This document shows positions 46,370 to 56,486 of a DNA stretch of 64,000 nt, in pieces; the stretch's first letter is position 1; every line of letters starts with the position of its first letter. Position numbers and translations under genes: made by a program. The DNA lies in assembly GCA_018398815.1 (NCBI GenBank), contig CM031601.1, positions 28,445,745 through 28,509,744 of the forward strand. The letters run 5' to 3'. This DNA comes from Conus ventricosus (taxonomy: Eukaryota > Mollusca > Gastropoda > Neogastropoda > Conidae). The notes under the pieces were generated by a model. It saw nothing but the letters and a program-made list of their open reading frames with translations, searched no databases and was not told the DNA's origin.

Positions 46370-47010
46370 TCGCTCTGGGGCAACGGTTCATAATGCAAGT
46401 TGTGGCTGGAGGTTGTAGGTTTGAGCGCCATCTAAGACTTAATATTCACGGGATTTTCACCCCTAGGTTGCACGCAATGAGATCGTAACAACACAGTTGA
46501 CCTTCATTCCCTTGATGGATGCGTCTCCAAGAGTCAAGTCCAAAACTAAGTGGCATACAACACAGGTGTTTGTGCCATTCGGGCCTCCTTGATGCTGGGT
46601 ACGGTAAGAAGGGAAGTAACAAATGCCTCCAGGCCTGTGGTCTACGATCAGAATGGAGCACTGCAGCACCATCATTCTCATGAACCATTGAAAAATACAT
46701 CATTTTGTAACCTACATTTAAATTTTCCCTCCACATCCAAACTCGTGATGAGCTAAATTTAAAAAAATTCCAGAGACGGGCAAGTTCATTGGAATTGCCA
46801 TGAAGATCTATCTCACTCTGGAGGCCAATGCTCAATCGGGCTGGCCCCACAGCCATGCAGTTCATTGTCCTCCATTCGTAAGTGATGCCCAGCAAGTCTG
46901 ACATCTCTGTGGGGGGGGGGGGGGGGGGGGGGAGAAAGCACCACTGAACACCACCGAAAAGGCTCGGCAGCAGTGCAGTGTCTCCTCTGGCGGGTCGCTT
47001 CATGATAACA
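46370..47010 (+). mobile_element. Dispersed tRNA-headed SINE-like element, copy 1 (intronic)
   Basis: A tRNA-like head at 46,370-46,431 (GGCAACGGTTCATAATGC, then GTAGGTTTGAGCGCC as B-box-like) is followed by GATGGATGCGTCTCCAAGAG (46,514), TTGATGCTGGG (46,590) and the end block cactgaacaccaccgaa ... gtgtctcctctggcgggt (46,945-47,000). A poly-G run (46,911-46,932) has expanded inside it. The end block also occurs at 11,691-11,750 and partly at 53,590-53,630. Confidence 0.5.
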
Positions 47011-47584
47011 TGATACTAGGAGTATTCTGCTATGGACTGCTGTTGCAAGAACTCCAACAAAACAAACCAGGAAGTGGCCGAGTATGTGAGAGCCGCAATG
47101 AGCTGCAAAGAACTGATGGGCTTGAGAGGACCCAGAAGGTACAACAGCACAAAAAACAAACATTTTTCTTCAATTGCACTCCAACACAAAGGCTTTAAAC
47201 TGCTTAAGTGCACATTGCTGTGCTCTTGTATGCCGACTTGCATGCTAATCCCACATAAATCAGCTCAACTGAGCTGAACCAAACACCACTGCTTTGAAAA
47301 TGTTAACTACAACACTGCAATACATTTGCGAACAAAACACTTCAAAAGGGAAAAAAAGAGGAAAATTTTCGTTTGAATAGTTTAAAAAAATAATTAAAAA
47401 GAAATAAAGTTGTGTTTGTCTGATGGGCCTACTCTGTGCTCTCACATACACACCCCATTCATTCTTAAACCAAAGTGGCACCGCTTGTTCAAGAGCATCT
47501 GAGAAAAAGGGGTTGAATAGTGAAACGGACAGTGAGCAGCGAAACAGTCTCAAAGCCTGAATGGGAAATGTGAATGAATGGCGT

Positions 47585-47624
<40 letters not shown>

Positions 47625-47664
47625 GTGGTCATTATGATGGCTTCCCTGTTGCAGATTAGGCTAC

Positions 47665-47810
47665 CTCCTGAACAAAGGCGATGCCAGCCGGAGACAATTC
47701 GTTCAGGGCAATCAGGTGATCCAACACGTCGCGCGGGTCCATCACATGATCAATGGCCAACTGCAGGCAGTTCCTCAGAGCCTGTCGCTCCGGACCAGAG
47801 ACTGTGCTCT
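47665..47810 (-). CDS. Death-domain/CARD gene: first half of the CARD
   Basis: The acceptor ccatactgcag precedes base 47,810 and the donor CAGGAG/GTAGCC follows base 47,665. The 146-bp exon starts in phase 1 (AG completing CAG, Gln, with the C that ends the 49.19-kb exon) and ends in phase 0. It encodes STVSGPERQALRNCLQLAID, then HVMDPRDVLDHLIALNELSP and AGIAFVQE. This fits the start of a CARD: E-R-x-x-L-R-x-x-x-x-x-L helix 1, D-x-x-D-V-L-D-H-L helix 2 and the x-x-L-S-P/T turn before helix 3. Joined to the next exon it gives about 85 residues, the usual CARD length. The exon is fully open, with no start or stop of its own. Confidence 0.72.
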
Positions 47811-48429
47811 CTGCAGTATGGATATGACAGAGATAAAAAAAAAAGTTTGGTCATTTATCAAAGAAAAAAAAAAACAAAAAAAGAAAAAACGAAACAAACT
47901 AATCATATACAAAACAGAAAATGAGATGCGCTAAAACGTGAAGTCCATTACAAAACAAAATTAATTTCAATGGTATACGAGGAAACGATAAAGACCTCGA
48001 GAACAGTCCAACTCGGCAAGGCAATCTAAGGGAGATAATTCTATCTGTGACTCGACTTCCCTCTGTCGCAAGCGTAAATGCCATCTCGTACATTTTTCAG
48101 GCAATGCAGTTAGTAATTTCACCCTGCAAATTCAGTGTAATATTTTGCGTGGAAAAAAAAATCTGTCGTGGTTTTATTTAACTGCTAGAGTGCCATTACC
48201 ATCTCTTCAGTATGTTACTGCATGAGCTGACTGTGAAGCCGTTGACAAGTGCTGTGTGTTTGTGTGCGCGTGTATGTAGGCGAGTGTATGTGCGAAACTC
48301 TGATCCTGAAACGTTTCCGATTCTTGGCCATGTAAACCATACGATTCTCGAACCCAGAAAACGAACAAAAAGCAAGTTTTATCATAGTTTTCCACGGGTT
48401 TCGGTCGATTGGCAGGCTCATTCTCTTTA

Positions 48430-48563
48430 TGCCTTATGATTGTGTAATGTGTGTGAGAGCACTTGCGAGCTGCATGGGTGTGTGAGAAAGTGCCATGAAC
48501 TTTGAAAGCGCTCAGGGCTACTTATGTATCGACACCATGAACATCCATTATTGGTATTAAGAG
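48430..48563 (+). repeat. Possible decayed LINE 3' UTR/tail
   Basis: Contains gtgtgtgagagcacttg, gaactttgaaagcgctcagg and catccattattggtatta, reminiscent of CR1/L2 3' ends. No stem as clean as those at 12.8 and 27.5 kb is seen. Confidence 0.25.
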
Positions 48564-48971
48564 GCTAGCCCAGTGGAAGATCAGTCTTGGCACTGTCAAA
48601 GATCGTGAAAGGAGGCAAGGCAAAAACAGTTTCTGAAATCTCAAGTGAATTCCCAGAATCAAACTCTGTGGAAGAGTGGGATAACACGCTCACGAGAAAA
48701 CGTCTTTAAAAAAAAAAAAAAGGTAGGGCATTTCAAGCATAGTGGAAAAGGTTTGTATGATGTTCTTGCACGTTTGCCGACATTCTCTCTCCCCTACCCC
48801 AGAAAACCAGTCGTTAAACCTATCAACCCTGAAGTCCGTTGACGTAATCCTCTGGGTGCTTAATTAGCTCGGCCGGTAAGCTCCAAATTCACTGGCACTT
48901 CACATAAAAATGGTTATTTTCGCCACCCTCTTACCGTGTTGTTCTGGTGACGTCGTGTTCTGTAAGATAGC

Positions 48972-49058
48972 GCCCCCCCCCCCCCCCCCCCCACACACAC
49001 ACACAGCGCTGATATGGCCCCTTATGTCGGCTGGACTATAAGCAACATTACCTTACCC
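48972..49058 (+). repeat. Poly-C, CA and dispersed repeat tail, copy 2
   Basis: A C run (48,972-48,992) and a CA run are followed by gctgatatggcccc ... gtcggctggactataagcaa (49,008-49,052), nearly the same tail as at 19,632-19,684. Confidence 0.65.
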
Positions 49059-49186
49059 CCCACTCTCCTGGGACGGTTATCCCTTTGACACATCACAGTC
49101 CGAGGGTGACAAAACCCAAATAGTTGGTGAACAACTAGCAAGAACCACAACCAGCAGACCAATCGTTCCCGTTCCTTTCAACTCAC

Positions 49187-49454
49187 GCTGACAATGCTGC
49201 AGGTCTTTGTCCACGTCTCTCAGGGCCTGTACAAGTGGCGCACAGCAGGAGGTACCTCGACGGACCCTTCCCTCCTCCTCCTCCTCCTCCTCCGCCGACG
49301 TCCGCAGGCCCCGCCCCACCACGTCGCTGGAGCCAGGTCTTCAGCACTGCCTGGGTCTTGTGGGCACATGTGGAGAGCTGGGGGTCCTTCTCCACGGAGT
49401 CCAGCTCAGGCTGAGGCACCGTCAGTCGTCTGCCCAGTCGCCGGTAGTCTGGGC
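49187..49454 (-). CDS. Death-domain/CARD gene: death domain main exon
   Basis: The acceptor tctgatgcag precedes base 49,454 and the strong donor CAGC/GTGAGT follows base 49,187. It starts in phase 1 (GC completing Gly) and reads PDYRRLGRRLTVPQPELDSV, then EKDPQLSTCAHKTQAVLKTW and LQRRG. This is the death-domain pattern D-W-R-x-L-A-R-x-L, a D/E-x-I-x-x-I-E turn, and E-x-x-x-x-L-x-x-W-L-x-R-x-G. The last helix is CAPLVQALRDVDKDLQHC, matching T-L-x-x-A-L-x-x-x-x-x-x-D-L. Between the two a (GGA)n run is read as Gly or Glu, and the frame shifts by one base there. Exon length is 268 bp where 267 would keep the frame. The run enlarges the loop before the last helices. Death domains recruit other death domains in apoptosis and Toll/NF-kB signalling. 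Confidence 0.78.
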
Positions 49455-50780
49455 CTGCATCAGACACAGCACTGGTACATGTGAATAGCAGCTTTAGGTT
49501 TGTGTCGGACACAGCACTAGTACATGTAAACAGCAGCTTTAGGCCTGTGTCAGACACAGCACTAGTACATGTAAACAGCAGCTTTAGGTCTGTGTCAGAC
49601 ACACCACTAGTACATGTGAACAGTAGCTTTAGGCCTGTGGGAGACAACACTGGTACATGTGGATAGCAGCTTTAGGCCTGTGTCAGACACAGCACTGGTG
49701 CATGTGAATAGCAGCTTTAGGCCTGTGTCAGACACAACACTAGTACATGTGAACAGTAGCTTTAGGCCTGCGTCCGACAGGACTGGTACATGTGAATAGT
49801 AGCTTTGGACCTGCACCAAAAATAGCACTATTACACGTGAATAGTAACTTTAGGCCTGCACCAAACATAGCACTATTACACGTGAATAGTAACTTTAGGC
49901 CTGCACCAAACATACCACTATTACACGTGAATAGTTAGTAGCTTTAGGCCTGCACCAAACATAGCACTATTACACGTGAATAGTAACTTTAGGCCTGCAC
50001 CAAACATAGCACTATTACACGGAATAGTAACTTTAGGCCTGCACCAAACATAGCACTATTACACGTGAATAGTAACTTTGGGCCTGCACCAAACATACCA
50101 CTATTACACGTGAATAGTAGCTTTAGGCCTCCACCAAACATAGCACTATTACACGTGAATAGTAGCTTTAGGCCTGCACCAAACATAGCACTATTACACG
50201 TGAATAGTAACTTTAGGCCTGCACCAAACATAGCACTATTACACGTGAATAGTAACTTTGGGCCTGCACCAAACATACCACTATTACACGTGAATAGTAG
50301 CTTTAGGCCTGCACCAAACATAGCACTATTACACGTGAATAGTAACTTTAGGCCTGCACCAAACATAGCACTATTACACGTGAATAGTAACTTTAGGCCT
50401 GCACCAAACATAGCACTATTACACGTGAATAGTAACTTTGGGCCTGCACCAAACATACCACTATTACACGTGAATAGTAGCTTTAGGCCTCCATCAAACA
50501 TAGCACTATTACACGTGAATAGTAGCTTTAGGCCTGCACCAAACATAGCACTATTACACGTGAATAGTAGCTTTAGGCCTGCACCGAACATAGCACTATT
50601 ACACGTGAATAGTAGCTTTGGGCCTGCACCAAACATAGCACTATTACACGTGAATAGTAGCTTTAGGCCTGCACCGAACATAGCACTATTACACGTGAAT
50701 AGTAGCTTTGGGCCTGCGCCAGTCACAGCACTATTACATGTGAACAGTAGACTTAGGCCTGTGCCAGATAGAGCACAAGT
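49455..50780. repeat. Minisatellite, 45-bp unit, intronic, abutting the death-domain exon
   Basis: About 29 units. The 49,455-49,800 part reads gcctgtgtcagacacagcac; the 49,800-50,780 part reads gcctgcaccaaacatagcac, plus tattacacgtgaatag and taactttag. Variants recur every 180 bp (aactttgggcctgcaccaaa near 50,075, 50,255 and 50,435), a four-unit higher-order repeat. Both strands stay open in one frame because 45 is a multiple of three. The repeat lies in an intron and is not a gene. Confidence 0.95.
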
Positions 50781-53700
50781 GCAGGTGAACAGTAGATTTA
50801 TATGGTTTCAGAATTGTAGAAGAGGGAGAGGAGCAGGCCCATACGTGTAATGCACATTAGACAAAGGCAGAGTTATAGAAAAGGATAGAGTCAGAGAGAG
50901 CGAACGAACAAAACAAGTTTCATTCAAAATGCAGGCGCACACATACAATGCACAGTAGAAAGGGACAGCCATCTAAAAGGGCGTTCTTCTCCATGAACAA
51001 ACCGAGTTTCATTCAAAATCTGCCGTGGGCAATAATTTAGAACATGGCATGGGCATAGGGTAGTGAGCACGTCACATGGAAGTCTTACAGGAAAAGATTC
51101 TAATGTCTGCCAGTCAAAAATCCCACTTACCGCTCAGGTATTGGGTTGTATGGCCACAAAGTTAGTTACTTCCCTTGACCAAACTCTTCGTCCATTCTTG
51201 ACAATTTATCTTTTACAAACAACTTTCTTTCTTTCTCCGTTTTGTACAATAATATTATGCCAGAACAGGGGAGAAAATAAAGAGTACTTCAACGCTCAGA
51301 TCCAGCAATTACTGAATTTCTTATTTCAACGATGAACTGCTGTTGAAAGCCTTCCAATACTTTTACTTTAAGCCGAATCACGTTGCTTTTAGCTAAGGAA
51401 AAAAAAACACTGCCCTTTCAGTTTGCCCTGATATCCTCACACTAAAAGAAGCAGCAAGCATGGCTAATGGGTGCAGAATACACCAGTCTGCAGAACCCAG
51501 AAATTAATCTGTCACACACATACACATATTTTGTTCACATCAAAATCCAAGAGCGTGAGCACACACACGCACGCTTACATTCTTGCTTGAGAGCATGAGC
51601 CAACTCGCACATATACAAACCACACACACACACACACACAACAAACACGAGCCAATTTCAAATGATCCAGTTTTCGCGCACAAACCTGGCCACAGTACCT
51701 CATACACACCTGTTTATAGTTCTACGCATGTCACCAGCCCCTTTGCACATCGCCAGTCACCTGTCTATTATCCACATTCCCAGCATTCACCTCGCACCAC
51801 ATCACCAACAATGCCTCGCAGTTTCCAAACACCTGCTGATACGGGACCACTGTCATTATCACAGTTGTCCTCTGACAGCAGGTCGTAGGGGAGGGACTGC
51901 CTTGACAAATTCTTGGGTGGCTAGAGATCTCCCTGGCCCTCCGTCCCGACTGGGTCGGTCGCACAAGCACAGAGCTTCACGTTGTTTCGGGGTATCCGAG
52001 GTCGCATGACACATTGCTGGTGAACTGCGACGTGTCACTGGCAGTATGTAACACTGTCAAAGGCTGCACAGCAGAGTGAAACTACCTTTCCCTGTAGACG
52101 TGCACGGCATCGTCTGTATCAACCCGACTGTTCTTAGTTCTTGCAGCCAATCACTGCCGACATTATACATTAATGAAAGTGTCTCGGATCATTTCAACAC
52201 GACTCCGAAGAAACGGCACAGCAGTGTCAGTTCCAACCTTTTCCTTCTCAAATAGAACTTGGCATCATATTGTTTGTACATAGCCCTTCTAAAATACAAC
52301 TTGGCATCATATTATTTGTACATTGCCTTTCTTCTCAAATAGAACTTGGCATCATATTATTTGTACATAGTCTTTCTTCTCAAATAGAACTTGGCATCAT
52401 ATTATTTGTACATTGCGTTTCTTCTCAAATAGAACTTGGCATCATATCATTTGTACATAGCCTTTCTTCTCAAATAGAACTTGGCATCATATCATTTGTA
52501 CATAGCTTTTCTTCTCAAATAGAACTTGGCATCATATTATTTGCACATAGCCTTTCTTGCACCGACTGCCTAAACCAGACAGATGAAACAGTTGATGCCA
52601 CGCACACCCACTCTAAAGGTTTGCTTTGCAGCCTGTTACTATTTCAGAACACCGACAGCGACTTGTCACAACGCTCCGACATTGGCTGATTGATGTGTGC
52701 TTGATGGACACACCTTGTCAAAATACCAAGACCTTTGTTTTCCTTTTTCTTTTTTTCCTGCGCACCTACATTCTAAAACCACAGCAAGTGGTATGAATGG
52801 AGATTCTATAAGCCCCTCGTGCATTTTAGCAACAAAGGATGAAATTTATTTGACTTTAAGCGGTATGGTGCTTAAGAGTAAAGGTTATCCCGTCAAAATA
52901 CTGTTGGCAGTCATCATGTTTCAGTTAAGAAAGATTACTATGGACAGACGGCAAAAAAAAAGAAACCTGAAACTTTGCAATTTACCTAAATAAACCATTT
53001 CAATGTATGGGGGAAAGTGTGAGTTTGTAATTTTCGTATGGTAAGTGTGTATGATAACATTTATTCTTAATCTTATACAGTCATTTGTACTTTAGGGCTT
53101 CTGAATAAGCCAGCATCACGGTCATTGTCAGTACTCAGCCATGGACTGTCAGTTCACTCCAGGACTTCTGAGGAAGGGGGAAGTCTGCGTCTGAGATGTC
53201 CATTCTTCACCCTACCCTGTAGAGCAGTCCTGTCCTGGACAAGGTGTCATGATGCGATTACATGCTTCAATAGAGGAAAGCTTACAACATCTGATGACTG
53301 CAAGACATTCTTGCACTGAACTGAATGCTTGACTTCGATATTCATCTGGAACTGAATGTACCAGACACAGAGGAGTCATCTGAAGCTTGTCCAAAACTCT
53401 GCAAGTGTACAGACTCATCCGCTCATTCCCCTCCAACAGAGAGCCCTTGCCCAGACAGGAAACGCTCACTTGTGCTAGATCCATGACCGAGCGATCATTA
53501 TCATCAGTCTGTGGCTCAGTAGATGGTGTTCTGTAAAGGTTGGACCAGCACAGGCACTAAACTAAGGAAGTGTAAGGCAGTGAGTGACCCTGCAGGCATG
53601 GAGTGTCTCCTCTGGTGGGTTGCCACACCGTGACTCGATACTGATCACTTCCTTGGAACGCCGAGGTCGTGACGCATAGAATTTGGATGTGGCTGGAGTG

Positions 53701-53900
53701 AGAAGCAACAGTAGAACGCAACTGGGAAGTACGGGACAGGGAGGTAGAAGGGGGGGGGGGGGGGGGGGGGGGGGGTGGAGACTTAAAACAAATAAACAAA
53801 ACCCTCATGAGACCTAAAACAAAACCTTCAGCAAGCCTACAAACTGCCTTCCATTCTCATCCATCAGAGAAGCCTGGTCGGCTCAACGCGAAGAGCTTAC
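50781..53900 (-). other. Intron sequence
   Basis: Part of the intron between the exons at 49,187-49,454 and 53,901-54,027. Holds CA microsatellites (51,560 and 51,623), the array at 52.25 kb, a fragment of the dispersed repeat (53,590-53,630) and poly-G (53,750-53,775). No further exon was recognised. Confidence 0.5.
52245..52556. repeat. 45-bp tandem repeat, about 7 copies
   Basis: Unit caaatagaacttggcatcat, atcatttgtacatag and cctttcttct. The first copy is diverged and the others differ by a few bases. Confidence 0.95.
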
Positions 53901-54027
53901 CTATGAGGTCCACCAGCCTGTCCAGCATGCCTTTGTCATCGGAGTTCATCGTGGGCGTGACCGACTCTTTGCTGCCGGGTCCAGGGCTGGAAGTGTCCAA
54001 AGCGCTGAGTGCCCGCTGCACCTCCAC
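53901..54027 (-). CDS. Death-domain/CARD gene: exon with the first death-domain helix
   Basis: The acceptor tacgcacag precedes base 54,027 and the donor CATAG/GTAAGC follows base 53,901. The 127-bp exon starts in phase 0 and ends in phase 1, as both neighbours require. It encodes VEVQRALSALDTSSPGPGSK, then ESVTPTMNSDDKG and MLDRLVDLI. The final segment supplies helix 1 of the death domain: joined to the next exon it reads RLVDLIGPDYRRLGRRL, as in the L-x-x-L-x-x-x-L-G-x-D-W-R-x-L-A-R-x-L consensus. A Pro/Gly/Ser linker precedes it. An alternative acceptor at 54,053 would break phase with the upstream exon, so I chose 54,027. It is intact. Confidence 0.7.
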
Positions 54028-54686
54028 CTGTGCGTACAGTCGCACCCCAATGCTGAAGGTTATTTTTTCTTTATATCCAAATTTCACAGTATTGTGACTC
54101 GTCTTATAACTTTTTGTTATTTCTTTCTGCAAGCCTGAGACTTACAACAACAAAAAAGAAAAAAACTACAAAAAAAGAAATGACCCAGAGCTTGTAACCA
54201 GATCAGCTGATGTGGATTCATTCATTCACCACGAAAGTTTGTGCGCTTATCGAAAATACGATGTTAAGTCGAGGTATGCTGTTGTATATAATTTTTCTCT
54301 TTCTGTTATTAAGTGTAATGCTATTTTAGTAAAGAAAAATATATACATGAGGCGAATATATCGTGTATTTTCAATTACATTTCATACTCGACTCCCTTTG
54401 CTACTTCCTATACAAAATGAACCCATGTTTGTATGATAACAAATATGGTCCACCAGTGTGTGAAATCCATGAATTAGCTGAAATTTTACTAACCAATAGA
54501 CGAGAAAGATTTTTCAAAACACCCTCAAAGAAAAGCATATAATAACAGCATTTTGTTTTCTTAATTTACAAGTTGTTTCTGTATGTTTCTAATTCGCAAG
54601 ATCCGCAGTATGTAGACCTCAGCGATTCGACTTATCATCGGCTTTTCCGTTTCTCTGCCACTGATCACCTCTCTTCCTCAGCTCAC

Positions 54687-55180
54687 CATTCTCCATTGAT
54701 AAACAAGCCTGTCCACCTCTCCCATCGTCTGTAACAGCTTGGAGATCTCAGTCCCATGATAAACAAGCCTGTCCACCTCTCCCATCGTCTGTAACAGCTT
54801 GGAGATCTCAGTCCCATGATAAACAAGCCTGTCCACCTCTCCCATCGTCTGTAACAGCTTGGAGATCTCAGTCCCATGATAAACAAGCCTGTCGACCTCT
54901 CCCATCGTCTGTAACAGCTTGGAGATCTCAGTCCCATGATAAACAAGCCTGTCCACCTCTCCCATCGTCTGTAACAGCTTGGAGATCTCAGTCCCATGAT
55001 AAACAAGCCTGTCCACCTCTCCCATCGTCTGTAACAGCTTGGAGATCTCAGTCCCATGATAAACAAGCCTGTCGACCTCTCCCATCGTCTGTAACAGCTT
55101 GGAGATCTCAGTCCCATGATAAACAAGCCTGTCCACCTCTCCCATCGTCTGTAACAGCTTGGAGATCTCAGTCCATGATA
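54687..55180 (-). CDS. Death-domain/CARD gene: exon of eight 20-residue repeats
   Basis: The donor GAATG/GTGAGC follows base 54,687 in phase 0, fitting the next exon. The exon is made of eight 60-bp copies (54,701-55,178), each encoding GTEISKLLQTMGEVDRLVYH, followed by a unique QWRM. Copies are almost identical. Two (near 54,892 and 55,072) carry one c/g change that is synonymous (Val). The most 5' copy lacks one base, which breaks the frame entering the array. With that base present the frame would open upstream through SRDEALYHG. The acceptor is not settled: cttactag at 55,201-55,208 is a candidate but does not match the phase of the next upstream exon I found. The repeat is amphipathic and may be helical. 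Confidence 0.5.
54701..55178. repeat. 60-bp tandem repeat, 8 copies, in coding sequence
   Basis: Units start at 54,701 and every 60 bp. The only differences are c/g at unit position 15 in copies 4 and 7, and one base missing in copy 8. The three-copy spacing of the variant suggests block duplication. Confidence 0.97.
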
Positions 55181-55345
55181 CAAAGCTTCATCGCGAGATC
55201 CTAGTAAGTCGGACCCCGAACCCATTTTCGGAGTATCCGCCAAAGCCGCGTCAAAGGGAGCACAAAGCGTTTACACGTGTCGGATTTAGACTGCTCATTA
55301 TTACCTCCCTTCCCGCTCATCGCTTGTCTTGGGTCGAGGGCTTGC

Positions 55346-56295
55346 AAGTTAGTTAGTTAGTTAGTGTTTATAGGGTCCAGCGGACTACTAGGAGCCAAAT
55401 CAGGACCTCAGCTATCATATCTAAGTCTCTAGATAGGGCTTGCAAGTGGTATTAGCGGTCTTCCGCTTCTTTGACACAGTTCTGGTACCTGTAAACTCTC
55501 CGATTTTCCACGATAGAAGCGTGAGATGGAATTGAACCAGACTAAATCTGTCGCTTGACGCTGCATACTGATCAACACGGTGTCCCACACTTTTCATCAC
55601 CGTCATTTCCCCCCCCCCCCCCCCCCCCCCCAAGTAAATCTCTCCAGAAACAAGTGAGCAAGGCGGCAGTGGTATTGTTGTCAGTCTTGGTCCATGGTAG
55701 CCCATTCACTAGCTGTGCATTAGAGACAACTCTTTATTCTGTTATCCTGTTTGGAAAAATAAAAACAAACATGTCTTAATCACCCAACTGCTCCCCCGCC
55801 CTGTCAGCCCATATGGAAGGAGTGTAGAGAGGAGTTTTTACAGAGAGGGAGTCTTTAATAGGGGGAAGAGTGTTATCAGTGAGCCTTATGAGGAGGGGTC
55901 TCGAAAGGAAGTTTTTACGGTCCGGATTCTTTATCGGGGGTCTTGATACGGGAGTCGTCATTATGGTCTAATCTTTACAGGGAAGCTGTCTTTTCATGTT
56001 AGCGTTTATAAGGAGGGGGGTTCTAATACGGAGGAAAGTGTTCATAGGGAGAGAGACTTCACATGAAAGAAAACTCTGTACAAGGATTGTCCTTCATTGG
56101 GAGCTTTCGGGAAGACGATGTAAAAGATGAACCAACAGGCGAACCGAGATTTTCATTTTTATTAAGTGGTGAGAAGTTGACAGAAATGCACAGCCCATCA
56201 CATCTGTTAGAACATTAAAAGAAAATAAAAGAAAGAAAAATGAAAGAAAGTTTAATTAACTTAGTCTTTCTTTTTCCTTTTAAAATCCAACTTAC
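55346..56295. other. Intron with repeat pieces and a possible unplaced exon
   Basis: (AGTT)n at 55,347-55,363 heads a retroposon-tail-like segment (gtttatagggtccagc). Poly-C lies at 55,609-55,631. On the minus strand, 55,596-55,502 can be read WDTVLISMQRQATDLVWFNS and ends at a donor-like CAG/GTACCA, but its acceptor is weak. 55,800-56,110 is a decayed 25-30 bp repeat (ggaggggtctt, tttacaggg). Confidence 0.4.
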
Positions 56296-56486
56296 TCTTC
56301 AACACTGTTAATATCAATGTTGATTCCCTCTCGCATCCCCTCCCAAAACATCACCTGCACGTCTTCGTTGAGGTCCTTGAGCTGCTCCTGAACGATCTGA
56401 AGCTCGGATCTGAGGTCCTCCTGCAGGTCTTTGACATGCCTCTCGATCAGGGTGCCCAGCTCCTCTTGAATGCGCTTGTCTCGTTT
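56296..56486 (-). CDS. Death-domain/CARD gene: coiled-coil-like exon
   Basis: The acceptor tctcgtcccag precedes base 56,486 and the donor GAAGA/GTAAGT follows base 56,296. The 191-bp exon starts in phase 0 and ends in phase 2. It encodes KRDKRIQEELGTLIERHVKD, then LQEDLRSELQIVQEQLKDLN and EDVQVMFWEGMREGINIDIN with SVEE. The first 45 residues are highly charged with Leu/Ile every three to four positions, typical of a coiled coil that could self-associate. It lies 1.1 kb upstream of the repeat exon on the same strand. Its phase-2 end does not fit directly onto the repeat exon, so a small exon is probably missing between them. Assignment to the same gene is inference. Confidence 0.55.

Noticed and set aside
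49989..50850. Open frames of about 250 residues on both strands over the 45-bp array
   Set aside because: Same cause: unit length divisible by three. The block lies inside an intron of the death-fold gene.
53857..54052. Alternative start of the death-domain helix-1 exon at 54,052
   Set aside because: That acceptor would need a phase-2 upstream exon. The acceptor before 54,027 keeps phase 0 with the repeat exon.
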